Source: an uncultured Prevotella sp. (GTDB lineage Bacteria > Bacteroidota > Bacteroidia > Bacteroidales > Bacteroidaceae). Taken from it: a stretch of 32,804 nucleotides of DNA. Location of the stretch: positions 1-32,804 of the forward strand of contig CAMVSV010000027.1 of the NCBI GenBank assembly GCA_947170265.1. The letters run 5' to 3'. The notes beneath the pieces were generated by a model. The model saw only the letters and a list, made by a program, of their open reading frames with translations, was not told where the DNA came from and made no database searches. Within the stretch, counting starts at the first letter, position 1; each line of letters starts with the position of its first letter. Shown here one piece after another: positions 1-7,985 of the stretch. Both the position numbers and the translations under genes were made by a program.

Positions 1-7
1 CGCTGCG

Positions 8-65
8 AAAGAGGCTCTTTTACCTTCCAAAAGAGGCTCTTTTGCACGCTAAAAGAGGCTCTTTT
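8..65. repeat. Three tandem 15-bp palindromes at 22-bp period
   Basis: The unit AAAAGAGGCTCTTTT has 7-base inverted arms around one central base. It occurs at 8-21 (first A missing), 29-43 and 51-65, so the cores repeat exactly every 22 bases, about two turns of DNA. The spacers between copies differ. This fits phased protein-binding sites or a small repeat family. No gene lies between them. Confidence 0.85.
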
Positions 66-246
66 AAAATGCCCCTTTCAAACGTTTGATTACCAACGAG
101 TTATAAGGGTGGTTTCTTGAGGCTTTCTTAGCTTCCAAATGTTAAAGAAATCGTTCAGTATTTCACACTCATTTACATTTATTCACAAATTGTTTCACGA
201 CTTTTTTATGGAGATTTGAACGCGAATTCAACAAGCAAGTGCAAAT

Positions 247-345
247 TTATATGATTTTCTCATAAAAGCACTCTTTAGGTGTTCTGAAATTGAGTTTTTC
301 CCTTGGTCTTGTGTTTATCTTCTCCATAATTTGCACTTCTATCTT
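247..345 (-). pseudogene. IS30-type transposase C-terminal remnant
   Basis: The end of a minus-strand reading frame that stops at 247 reads MEKINTRPREKLNFRTPKE. This matches the conserved tail of IS30-family transposases, where N-x-RPR-x-x-L-x-F/Y-x-TP-x-E-x-F closes the DDE domain. The frame upstream (up to 444) does not look like the rest of the catalytic core, so only about 30 codons survive. The flanking sequence 1-246 may hold the old insertion-sequence end, but I could not define paired inverted repeats. The call rests on the short motif alone. Confidence 0.5.
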
Positions 346-619
346 GAACTTGGGCGAGAGTAGAGCCAAACTTGTATGAGATATACCGAGGTGCCGCCAA
401 GTTCCGCTAAAAGCAAAACAAGTGAGATTTTCCGATTTTTGCATTTAGAGAAAAATTTAATATTCGAATAATTGACCGAAAAGAGATTATTTTAGGTGAC
501 ATTTCATAATAATTTCAATTGAATTATAGTGCTATTAGCAACTTCTCACAGGTAAGAGCCGTTTGTTTCGTGGAATTTTATTATTTTTGCGCCAAACTTT
601 ATTTTCATAAACTCCTCTC
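346..619. other. AT-rich intergenic stretch with possible promoter
   Basis: No convincing gene is seen between the transposase remnant and the regulator at 620. TATTTTTG at 582-589 fits the Bacteroidetes -7 box TAnnTTTG; the TTTG at 562-565 is only 16 bases upstream, shorter than the usual 19-20. A perfect palindrome TATTCGAATA lies at 461-470 and could be an operator, but nothing ties it to the regulator. Confidence 0.4.
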
Positions 620-817
620 ATGGCAAAGTTAAATTGTATAAAGGCTGTTCTTGCCGAGCAGGAAAAAACCGGCAAGTGGTTAGCAGAACAAGTTGGAAAA
701 TCTGCATGCACAGTTAGCAAGTGGTGCAGTAATAGTGTTCAACCAGATTTGAATACCCTCGACCAGATTGCAAACCTATTAGATGTGAATATAAAAGACT
801 TATTAGTGGACAAATAA
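620..817 (+). CDS. Small XRE/Cro-type helix-turn-helix regulator
   Basis: This 65-residue protein is little more than one Cro/C1-type DNA-binding domain. Helices 2 and 3 fall in the stretch GKWLAEQVGKSACTVSKW (about residues 17-34), followed by QPDLNTLDQIANLLDVNIKDLL, the usual helix 4-5 ending of such domains. Stand-alone proteins of this size often act as controller proteins of restriction-modification loci or as phage-type repressors. Here it lies 12 bases before a HaeIII-like nuclease gene on the same strand, which favours a controller role (inference). It may bind its own promoter region near 560-610. The fold is clear; the target is not. Confidence 0.8.
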   Translation: MAKLNCIKAVLAEQEKTGKWLAEQVGKSACTVSKWCSNSVQPDLNTLDQIANLLDVNIKDLLVDK

Positions 818-829
818 AGAATAGGTTGT

Positions 830-1537
830 ATGAGTAACGCAAGTAATAATCAAGGAAGGGCATATGAATTTGTATGCCTAAACTCTTTGTTTAAGGCAAT
901 CAGTAAAATCCGTCCTGCAAAAATAGTTAGAAACAGTAGTTATCAAGCAGCGGAAAATGCTTGGGAAACTTTATCGCATGTAGAACAAACGTTATATGCC
1001 CTTAGTGCTCAGTCAACTATTGATACGATTTTTGCCCTTGAGCCAAACATTATAGAACAAAGTTCAGACATTCTAAATCTGTTCATTCAAAATGACCAAC
1101 ATGGAGAAAAAGCAGATGTGCGCGATATAATCATTGAGAGGAAAGATATTATATGGGAAATAGGATTGAGTATTAAGCACAAGCTATTTTCATCGTCTGA
1201 CTATGGCGATAATAACAGAGGGGCATTTGGCAAAGTGTATCACACATACGACCTCAAAAATAAGCGAAACATCTGTCATGTTGTTTTGGATTCTGAATTT
1301 GAATACATTGAATATAATGGTACAAGGTATCCGATACGTTGCGTACACTTTTGGGACATGAATGTATGTATCGCTACAATATCGTTTGAGAAAGCATTAT
1401 TCGATGAAAAAACAGGGCTACCGTCATCTCGGAAAGCAGAAGCCATAGACGATACTATTTTCTATTTCGTTCAAGACAACGAAATATATTTACCTCAACA
1501 TCAACTTTTAAGACTAATAGAAAAGCAAGTAGCATGA
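830..1537 (+). CDS. HaeIII-like restriction endonuclease, probably rearranged
   Basis: The first 120 residues resemble R.HaeIII (GGCC-cutting, RE_HaeIII family). They begin MSNASNNQGRAYE, carry ADVRD near 95-99, and have the nuclease core WEIGLSIKHK near 109-118, giving D-(E)-x-K type residues. After this point the resemblance stops: the next 115 residues are not recognisable to me and the total of 235 is much shorter than the roughly 300 or more of HaeIII. This suggests an in-frame deletion or fusion that removed the nuclease C-terminus. No GGCC methyltransferase lies beside it, so an active enzyme would need a methylase elsewhere. It overlaps the next gene by 4 bases (ATGA type). I am fairly sure of the N-terminal relation, unsure of activity. 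Confidence 0.6.
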   Translation: MSNASNNQGRAYEFVCLNSLFKAISKIRPAKIVRNSSYQAAENAWETLSHVEQTLYALSAQSTIDTIFALEPNIIEQSSDILNLFIQNDQHGEKADVRDIIIERKDIIWEIGLSIKHKLFSSSDYGDNNRGAFGKVYHTYDLKNKRNICHVVLDSEFEYIEYNGTRYPIRCVHFWDMNVCIATISFEKALFDEKTGLPSSRKAEAIDDTIFYFVQDNEIYLPQHQLLRLIEKQVA

Positions 1538-2040
1538 TAAGATATCAATTTTTCCCTCGTTCAAGAGGAGTGACAAAAGATATACAAAACGTCATCGATT
1601 GTTTTAAGACGGTGGAAAATGACATTGATTCTTTTACAAAGGATCTTGTCTCAAATGATGTGTTAGCTGCCGTTCGTCCACATATTGAAAGGCATGGATA
1701 CAAAGTGGAAAGGGGTAAGAGTAACGAGGAGAAAATTGACGTACCTGTTTTGTTCGGTCAGGATAACCAGATTGACAAATCGTTCTATGCAGATGCTTTA
1801 AGCCCTGATGGTAAAATTGTGATAGAAGTTGAAGCGGGGCAAGCGACAGAAAATCATCGCTTCTTGAAAGACATATTTGAAGCATGTATGATGTTTGACG
1901 TAGAATATCTCGTGCTTGCTGTAAGGAATATATACAGAAAGCATGATGATTTTCAACGCGTATTCACATTTCTCGAAACATTATACATTTCAAATCGTTT
2001 ACAATTACCCCTAAAAGGAATACTACTTATCGGATACTAA
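1534..2040 (+). CDS. Unknown protein, possible PD-(D/E)XK nuclease fold
   Basis: The 168-residue product belongs to a widespread uncharacterised family, recognised by its second half: GKIVIEVEAGQATENH then FLKDIFEACMMFDVEYLVLAV and a LPLKGILLIGY end. The pattern D87 followed by IEVEAGQ (E98, E100) is what one expects of a restriction-like core with an atypical last catalytic residue, so a PD-(D/E)XK fold is plausible but unproven. Its start overlaps the HaeIII-like gene by 4 bases and its stop overlaps the next start by 1 base (TAATG), so all three are probably translated from one message. The context suggests a role with the nuclease remnant or in DNA defence. Confidence 0.6.
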   Translation: MIRYQFFPRSRGVTKDIQNVIDCFKTVENDIDSFTKDLVSNDVLAAVRPHIERHGYKVERGKSNEEKIDVPVLFGQDNQIDKSFYADALSPDGKIVIEVEAGQATENHRFLKDIFEACMMFDVEYLVLAVRNIYRKHDDFQRVFTFLETLYISNRLQLPLKGILLIGY

Positions 2041-2225
2041 TGGGTAAATACTTTGTTACAACAGAATTCCTACATAGGTCAACTTCTGAAATTATGGCAG
2101 ATTCGGCAGAGCAAGCAAAAAAGATTTGGGAGGCTATGTCCATAGAGAAAGTTGTCGGCAAGAAAAATATAGACATTAGAGAGTTAGAAGAGGGTATTGT
2201 AATAGCAATAGATAAAGAGACATGA
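2040..2225 (+). CDS. Very small unknown protein (61 aa)
   Basis: The frame is short but is wedged precisely between two real genes: it starts on the last base of the previous stop (TAATG) and ends in an ATGA overlap with the transposase-like gene. That tight coupling is the main reason to believe it is translated. The product is soluble, charged and probably alpha/beta, with an acidic end (IDIRELEEGIVIAIDKET). No family was recognised. Confidence 0.55.
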   Translation: MGKYFVTTEFLHRSTSEIMADSAEQAKKIWEAMSIEKVVGKKNIDIRELEEGIVIAIDKET

Positions 2226-3202
2226 CTCGGGAAGAAGCCATAGCTGCAGGCATGGAGGTGCACGAGATACAGCACTCAATGAAGAGGCGAACCCCTTGGC
2301 ACAACTATAGCCGCAAGGGAACATATATGCTGACCCTTGTGGTGAGAGAACGCATGGTGTTATTGGGCACGTTGAGGGGATGTCTAGATGGCCATGTGAT
2401 GCCTTATGTGGAACTCTCTGCCCTCGGAAATGCGATTGTTAAGGAAGAGCAGAAGAAGATAAATCTATTTTACCCTCTGGTGGAGGTGTGGAAACTGTGC
2501 ATTATGCCAGACCACTTGCACATGATTGTGAGGATCAAAGAGAACATGGGGGAGAATGAGCATCTAGGGAAAGTAGTGGCTGGATTCAAATCGGGATGCA
2601 ACAATGTATATTGGAAATTGTTTAATTTGAACAAACCACCCAGGCAAGGCTTGTTTGAGAAAGGCTATTGTGACAAGATTCTCATGCACGAAGGACAGTT
2701 GGACAATTGGAAACACTATCTTGATGATAATCCTCGCCGATTGATGATGAAACGTCAGAACCCGGAACTGTTCTCCGTACTAACAGGGATTGAGGTGGCA
2801 GGTGAGCAATGTCAGGTAGTAGGTAATAGATTCCTGCTGGACATTCCCGACAAAGTTGCTGTCATTGTTCACAGGCGCTATACGGACGAAGAAAATGCCC
2901 GGATGAGAGAGGAATGGCTGGCATGTGGCGAACGCGGTGGGGTGCTTGTCAGTGCTGCCGTCTCGCCAAAGGAAAAGGATGTGCTGCGGGAAGCGATGAA
3001 CCGAGGATACAACATCATCCTGCTTAGGGAGAATGGCTTCCCGGAACTGTACAAGCCCTCAGGTGAGGCTTTTGATGCTTGTGCCAAGGGGGTGCTGTTG
3101 CAGATAAGCCCTTGGGATTTTCATTACGATAGACGGGTGATTACGAGAGAGCAATGCTTCCACCTAAATGCAATGGCGGAAAGGATTGTTGATAACGGAT
3201 AG
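2222..3202 (+). CDS. HUH/RAYT-type transposase with Rossmann-like C-terminal domain
   Basis: Residues 30-185 form a Y1-transposase-like (IS200/REP-associated tyrosine transposase) domain. The metal-binding HUH motif is PDHLH at 96-100 and the catalytic tyrosine is most likely Y166 in HYLDDNPRR, matching the YIxxNP signature of RAYTs. Residues 190-326 are a second domain: GGVLVSAAVSPKEKDVLREA (239-258) and IILLRENGFPELYKP look like a DprA/SLOG-type nucleotide-binding Rossmann fold, ending in TREQCFHLNAMAE. I recall this two-domain architecture as recurring in Bacteroidales, so it is probably a domesticated enzyme and not an active insertion sequence. No inverted-repeat ends frame it, but hairpins lie just downstream. 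The start is set by the ATGA overlap with the 61-residue gene. Confidence 0.8.
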   Translation: MTREEAIAAGMEVHEIQHSMKRRTPWHNYSRKGTYMLTLVVRERMVLLGTLRGCLDGHVMPYVELSALGNAIVKEEQKKINLFYPLVEVWKLCIMPDHLHMIVRIKENMGENEHLGKVVAGFKSGCNNVYWKLFNLNKPPRQGLFEKGYCDKILMHEGQLDNWKHYLDDNPRRLMMKRQNPELFSVLTGIEVAGEQCQVVGNRFLLDIPDKVAVIVHRRYTDEENARMREEWLACGERGGVLVSAAVSPKEKDVLREAMNRGYNIILLRENGFPELYKPSGEAFDACAKGVLLQISPWDFHYDRRVITREQCFHLNAMAERIVDNG

Positions 3203-3217
3203 AAATGACACGCTTTT

Positions 3218-3281
3218 CAAGCGGCTAAACCGCTTGGGACAGTAGTGGAAGTGTTACAGTCCACGTCAGTTTTGCTGACGT
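3218..3281. repeat. Two REP-like hairpins after the RAYT-type gene
   Basis: CAAGCGG-CTAAA-CCGCTTG lies at 3218-3236 and ACGTCAG-TTTTG-CTGACGT at 3263-3281; both have perfect 7-bp arms and 5-base loops. RAYT enzymes are known to act on short REP hairpins of this kind. Neither is followed by a T-run, so they are not ordinary terminators. Confidence 0.6.
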
Positions 3282-3349
3282 CATATTCAAACTTCGGCGA
3301 TGCCAAGTACATGACTGCGATTGTATAGAAGAAGGCTTTTGCTGACCAA

Positions 3350-3775
3350 ATGAGTATATCAAAAGAAGAGAAAAATCAGGTTCAGCAATCTATCAAACAA
3401 ATTCCTATTATCAAAATTGCAGAACATTATCCAAGACACATCGTTAACAATACCAATCTTGTATTAGCCAAAGATATAACAGGGCTTGAATTGGATAAAC
3501 GTGTGCTTATCAGTCTTGTAAAGCCTGACAACATTGAACACTTCGTCGATCATTCTGCAAATATATATTATACAGGCAAGAAGTTCCCTACAACTGTAGC
3601 TCTAAATAAGTTGTATTACTTTATGCCGTATATAAAAGGCCTGGGAGTGCGCTACTTGTATCTCATAAAGATTGCAAGAGTCGGAACTAAGCAAGAGGTT
3701 CATCCATTAACCAACAAACCAACAAACAACTTCCATTTGATAGCAATCAAAGAGCAGAGAAGGCATAAGCAATGA
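3350..3775 (+). CDS. Unrecognised 141-residue protein
   Basis: The start ATG at 3350 is preceded by GAAGAAGG about 13 bases upstream, a weak ribosome site. The product is basic and soluble with no signal peptide or membrane segment. The middle, with YYTGKKFPTTVALNKLYYF and then VRYLYLIKIARVG, looks like a compact alpha/beta core and resembles hypothetical proteins I associate with Bacteroidales genomes, but I cannot name a family or function. It stands alone between hairpin-rich stretches (3203-3349 and 3776-3950), separated from the RAYT-type gene before and groES after. Its AT-rich composition suggests it belongs to the accessory segment. Confidence 0.6.
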   Translation: MSISKEEKNQVQQSIKQIPIIKIAEHYPRHIVNNTNLVLAKDITGLELDKRVLISLVKPDNIEHFVDHSANIYYTGKKFPTTVALNKLYYFMPYIKGLGVRYLYLIKIARVGTKQEVHPLTNKPTNNFHLIAIKEQRRHKQ

Positions 3776-3784
3776 TGATATTGC

Positions 3785-3842
3785 AATTTGTCAGTTCAAA
3801 CTGACGAATTTAATAAAGAGCGACAATTCTCAATGGTCGCTC
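3785..3842. repeat. Two adjacent dyads upstream of groES
   Basis: GTCAGTTCAAACTGAC at 3790-3805 is a perfect dyad, flanked by AATT on both sides so that an RNA form could extend to 3785-3810 with one G-U pair. GAGCGAC and GTCGCTC pair at 3818-3824 and 3836-3842. They could end the upstream message, but no T-run follows. The first shares its GTCAG/CTGAC arms with the dyads at 3263-3281 and 3912-3929. Confidence 0.6.
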
Positions 3843-3911
3843 GCAAAATTTTGAAATTTGTGAGTAATTACGAACGAATTTCAGCTGATTAATTTACTAA
3901 AACTGAAAATA

Positions 3912-3929
3912 TGTCAGTCGTGACTGACA
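3912..3929. promoter_or_regulatory. Perfect 18-bp dyad upstream of the groESL promoter
   Basis: TGTCAGTCGTGACTGACA has 8-base perfect arms around GT. It ends 21 bases before the putative promoter at 3951 and has no T-run, so an operator or activator site for groESL is likely. A TGACA half-site recurs at 3944-3948. The HrcA element CIRCE is absent, so regulation must work in another way. Confidence 0.6.
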
Positions 3930-3950
3930 GCATCGTTGGGGAATGACAAT

Positions 3951-3974
3951 TGGCACGCTTTTCGCATAACTTTG
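3951..3974 (+). promoter_or_regulatory. groESL promoter with overlapping sigma54-like and Bacteroidetes -7 elements
   Basis: TGGCACG at 3951-3957, four bases, then TCGCA at 3962-3966 matches the sigma54 -24/-12 consensus (TGGCACG-N4-TTGCA) with one mismatch, keeping GG and GC at the right distance. It runs into TAACTTTG at 3967-3974, the housekeeping -7 box TAnnTTTG; no good -33 TTTG sits at the expected distance. Either or both could drive groES, whose ATG is at 4009. Confidence 0.6.
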
Positions 3975-4008
3975 GCAGAAAATGATTAATTTTTAAAACA
4001 GATAAGTT

Positions 4009-4278
4009 ATGAACATCAAACCATTATCAGACCGTGTGCTTATCATTCCAGCACCGGCAGAGGAAAAAGTTGGAGGAATAATCATTCCCGACACAGCGAA
4101 AGAGAAACCGTTACGTGGAAAAGTCGTTGCCGTTGGCAATGGAACGAAGGACGAAGAAATGGTACTCAAAGCTAACGATGAGGTGCTTTATGGCAAATAT
4201 GCCGGTACAGAGATTGAAATTGAAGGTGAGAAATATCTCATCATGCGTCAGAGTGACGTTTTGGCAGTTATTGGATAA
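4009..4278 (+). CDS. groES: Co-chaperonin GroES
   Basis: GroES forms the seven-subunit lid of the GroEL folding chamber in the cytoplasm. The 89-residue product starts [12 protein letters not shown] and carries the mobile loop that docks on GroEL around [14 protein letters not shown] (residues 22-35), followed by GKVVAVGNG and the YGKYAGTEI beta-hairpin region. Length is slightly below the usual 95-97, as is common in Bacteroidales. It is followed 24 bases later by groEL with no terminator between, so the two form one operon read from the promoter at 3951-3974. Confidence 0.97.
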   Translation: MNIKPLSDRVLIIPAPAEEKVGGIIIPDTAKEKPLRGKVVAVGNGTKDEEMVLKANDEVLYGKYAGTEIEIEGEKYLIMRQSDVLAVIG

Positions 4279-5934
<1,656 letters not shown>

Positions 5935-5956
5935 AATAAATATTACAAAATACAAC

Positions 5957-5995
5957 AAAAGCGAGGGTGAGAAATGTAATTACCCTCGTTTTTTT
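5957..5995 (+). terminator. groESL terminator
   Basis: CGAGGGT at 5962-5968 pairs with ACCCTCG at 5982-5988, with a further G-U and A-T pair inside, and is followed by seven T residues and preceded by an A-run. This is a strong Rho-independent terminator 27 bases after the groEL stop; the A-run could also let it work from the other strand. Confidence 0.9.
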
Positions 5996-6059
5996 GTTAA
6001 AACAAATGAAATTGTAATATTTTAACGAAATAATCTTGGTTGTTTTTTATTTAATATGG

Positions 6060-6187
6060 TAAATTTGCAAACGGATAAAAGCACTCAACTAAATAATGGT
6101 TGAAGTTAATTATTTGATTTGTTTTAGTAGATTAGTTTTTTAAGTAGTTTGTTTTTGAAAATCGGGTGTCGGGAGACACCCGTTTTC
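6060..6187 (+). ncRNA. Candidate small RNA of about 110 nt
   Basis: TAAATTTG at 6060-6067 is a good Bacteroidetes -7 box, with TTGG at 6036-6039 exactly 20 bases upstream as a weak -33. Transcription would start near 6073. About 90 bases on, CGGGTGTC at 6163-6170 and GACACCCG at 6175-6182 form a perfect 8-bp stem with GGGA loop followed by TTTT, a terminator. No reading frame fits between, and the next gene has its own promoter at 6226-6257. The internal AAATAAT/ATTATTT segments could fold. Promoter plus terminator without a gene suggests a small RNA; the leader of the next gene is the alternative. Confidence 0.4.
6163..6187 (+). terminator. Hairpin terminator before the small membrane protein gene
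   Basis: A perfect 8-bp GC-rich stem (CGGGTGTC/GACACCCG) with a 4-base loop is followed by TTTTC. It cannot belong to groEL, which already has its own terminator 200 bases upstream. Confidence 0.75.
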
Positions 6188-6225
6188 TTATAAATGTGAC
6201 AGTATCTTTGAAAAACACAAATGAA

Positions 6226-6257
6226 TTTGTTTATTCTCACGACTTTGCGTAACTTTG
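6226..6257 (+). promoter_or_regulatory. Strong Bacteroidetes promoter at the very start of the gene
   Basis: TTTG at 6226-6229, 20 bases, then TAACTTTG at 6250-6257 is a full match to the -33/-7 consensus. Transcription should begin around 6262-6265, right at the ATG at 6263, so the message would be leaderless or nearly so. The promoter overlaps a possible longer start at 6221, which rules that start out. Confidence 0.8.
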
Positions 6258-6262
6258 CAATC

Positions 6263-6427
6263 ATGAAACTTAATATCAACTGGAAACGCTTTCTTGTTTT
6301 CTTTATCGTCATTGGCGGTATATACATGCTTACCAAGAGCTTTTGGATGACTCTGGGTATCGTGTTGTTGCTTTTCGTTATAGACCATTTCCTAAAAGCA
6401 TATGACGAGCGACATACCAACAATTAA
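6263..6427 (+). CDS. Small two-helix membrane protein (54 aa)
   Basis: The start at 6263 (MKLNINWKR) was chosen because the promoter at 6226-6257 lies over the longer alternative from 6221. After a basic N-terminus come two hydrophobic stretches, FLVFFIVIGGIYML and WMTLGIVLLLFVIDHFL, which make a small membrane hairpin; a short charged tail follows. The product resembles small inner-membrane proteins found upstream of the AmgK-like gene in related genomes only in a general way; I do not know a function. It ends 19 bases before the kinase start and probably shares its message. Confidence 0.65.
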   Translation: MKLNINWKRFLVFFIVIGGIYMLTKSFWMTLGIVLLLFVIDHFLKAYDERHTNN

Positions 6428-6446
6428 CCATTGCAAGAACAATAAC

Positions 6447-7985
6447 ATGTATAAGCTTAAAGAATTATATAAACAATGGTGTGGAGAAGAGCCACATGAC
6501 ATTGAAAAGATAAAAGGTGCAGGAAGCAACAGAATCTATTTCCGACTTACAGATGCCAATGGCAAAAGCGTGATCGGAGTAATAGGAACGAGTCGCGATG
6601 AAAATCATGCTTTCATATCGTTGGCAAAACATTTTAAGCTCAGACAGTTGCCGGTACCAGACGTACTCATGGTAAGCGACGACGAGATAAGGTACCTGCA
6701 AACAGATTTGGGTAATCGCTCATTGTTTGATGCCATAAGTGGAGGACGAGAAAGTGGAGGACGATATAACAAGGAAGAACAGCTACTGCTGAGACGTACC
6801 ATTAGGGAACTGCCCAATATGCAGATACGCGGTGCCCGCGGACTTGATTGGTCTGCATGTTATCCTCAGCCCGATTTCAACATGGACAGTGTGATGTTCG
6901 ACTTCAACTACTTCAAATACTGTTTCCTGAAAGCTACTGATATTGATTTTCATGAGATGAAGCTTGAAGCCAACTTCAGACTGATGGCAAAAGACCTTAC
7001 AGCCGAGGAACAAGACGCATTCCTCTATCGCGATTTCCAGGCACGCAACATTATGCTTGACCATGATGGCAATCCGCATTTCATAGACTTTCAGGGGGGG
7101 CGTCGAGGACCTGTTTATTACGATTTGGCTTCGTTTCTGTGGCAGGCTTCAGCTAAGTATCCTCAGGCTCTCCGCAATGAGCTCATAGACGAATACTATG
7201 ACTCACTGAAAAATTATACGGAAGTGCCGCCCAAACAACACTTCATGCAAAGGCTATATCTCTTCGTTCTTTTCCGCACAATGCAGGTGCTCGGAGCATA
7301 TGGTTTCCGCGGATATTTTGAGAGAAAGAAGCATTTCATAGATAGTATTCCTCCTGCCATGCAGAACCTCAGGGAGTTGCTTGCCAAAGGAGTGGCATCA
7401 GCCTATCCCTATCTTGAAAGTATCCTGAGGACACTCACCGAGCTTCCGCAATTTGCCCCTACACCATTGAAGAGCGTATCGAGAACTGATGGCTTCAAGA
7501 CAACAGACAAGAACATATACGAATCAAAGCCGCAAGACGGTCCTGCCACTTTCTCAAAATATGACGGCAAAGGTCCTTTGGTGGTCAAAGTGTTCAGTTT
7601 CTCTTACAAAAAAGGTATACCGGAAGACACATCAGGCAACGGTGGAGGGTATGTCTTTGATTGCAGGAGTACCCACAACCCCGGAAGATATGAGCCTTAC
7701 AAGAAAATTACCGGACTTGATGAGCCTGTGATTAGGTTTCTGGAGGATGATGGCGAGATACTTAATTTCCTTGACAATGTATATCAACTTGCCGACCACC
7801 ATGTGGAAAGGTATATACAACGAGGCTTCACTTCGTTGATGTTCTCATTTGGATGCACAGGCGGACAACATAGAAGCGTATATAGTGCCCAGCATCTGGC
7901 TGAGCACATTCACGAAAAATATGGAGTTGAGGTGAGGATATGCCATAGGGAGCAAGGTATAGAGCAAACGCTAAATCCAAAATGA
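6447..7985 (+). CDS. AmgK-like amino-sugar kinase fused to a RapZ C-terminal domain
   Basis: Residues 20-300 are an aminoglycoside-phosphotransferase fold: catalytic loop YRDFQARNIML (194-204) and metal site FIDFQGGRRGPVYYDL (213-226). These match AmgK, the anomeric kinase that makes MurNAc- or GlcNAc-1-phosphate in cell-wall recycling. Residues about 378-500 match the RapZ C-terminal domain, with GCTGGQHRSV at 469-478; in E. coli RapZ this part binds glucosamine-6-phosphate and acts on GlmS regulation. The 512-residue fusion lacks the RapZ P-loop domain. A MurU-like gene follows one gene later, so the kinase role is well supported. I prefer ATG 6447 over 6402 because 6402 lies inside the upstream gene and the fold needs no extension. 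It overlaps the next gene by 4 bases. Confidence 0.85.
   Translation: MYKLKELYKQWCGEEPHDIEKIKGAGSNRIYFRLTDANGKSVIGVIGTSRDENHAFISLAKHFKLRQLPVPDVLMVSDDEIRYLQTDLGNRSLFDAISGGRESGGRYNKEEQLLLRRTIRELPNMQIRGARGLDWSACYPQPDFNMDSVMFDFNYFKYCFLKATDIDFHEMKLEANFRLMAKDLTAEEQDAFLYRDFQARNIMLDHDGNPHFIDFQGGRRGPVYYDLASFLWQASAKYPQALRNELIDEYYDSLKNYTEVPPKQHFMQRLYLFVLFRTMQVLGAYGFRGYFERKKHFIDSIPPAMQNLRELLAKGVASAYPYLESILRTLTELPQFAPTPLKSVSRTDGFKTTDKNIYESKPQDGPATFSKYDGKGPLVVKVFSFSYKKGIPEDTSGNGGGYVFDCRSTHNPGRYEPYKKITGLDEPVIRFLEDDGEILNFLDNVYQLADHHVERYIQRGFTSLMFSFGCTGGQHRSVYSAQHLAEHIHEKYGVEVRICHREQGIEQTLNPK

Noticed and set aside
8..65. Short spaced repeats resembling a CRISPR array
   Set aside because: The repeats are 15 bases, fully palindromic, with 7-8 base spacers and no cas genes; this is not a CRISPR.
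3776..4008. CIRCE (HrcA operator) upstream of groES
   Set aside because: No TTAGCACTC/GAGTGCTAA pair is present; the dyads found have a different sequence.
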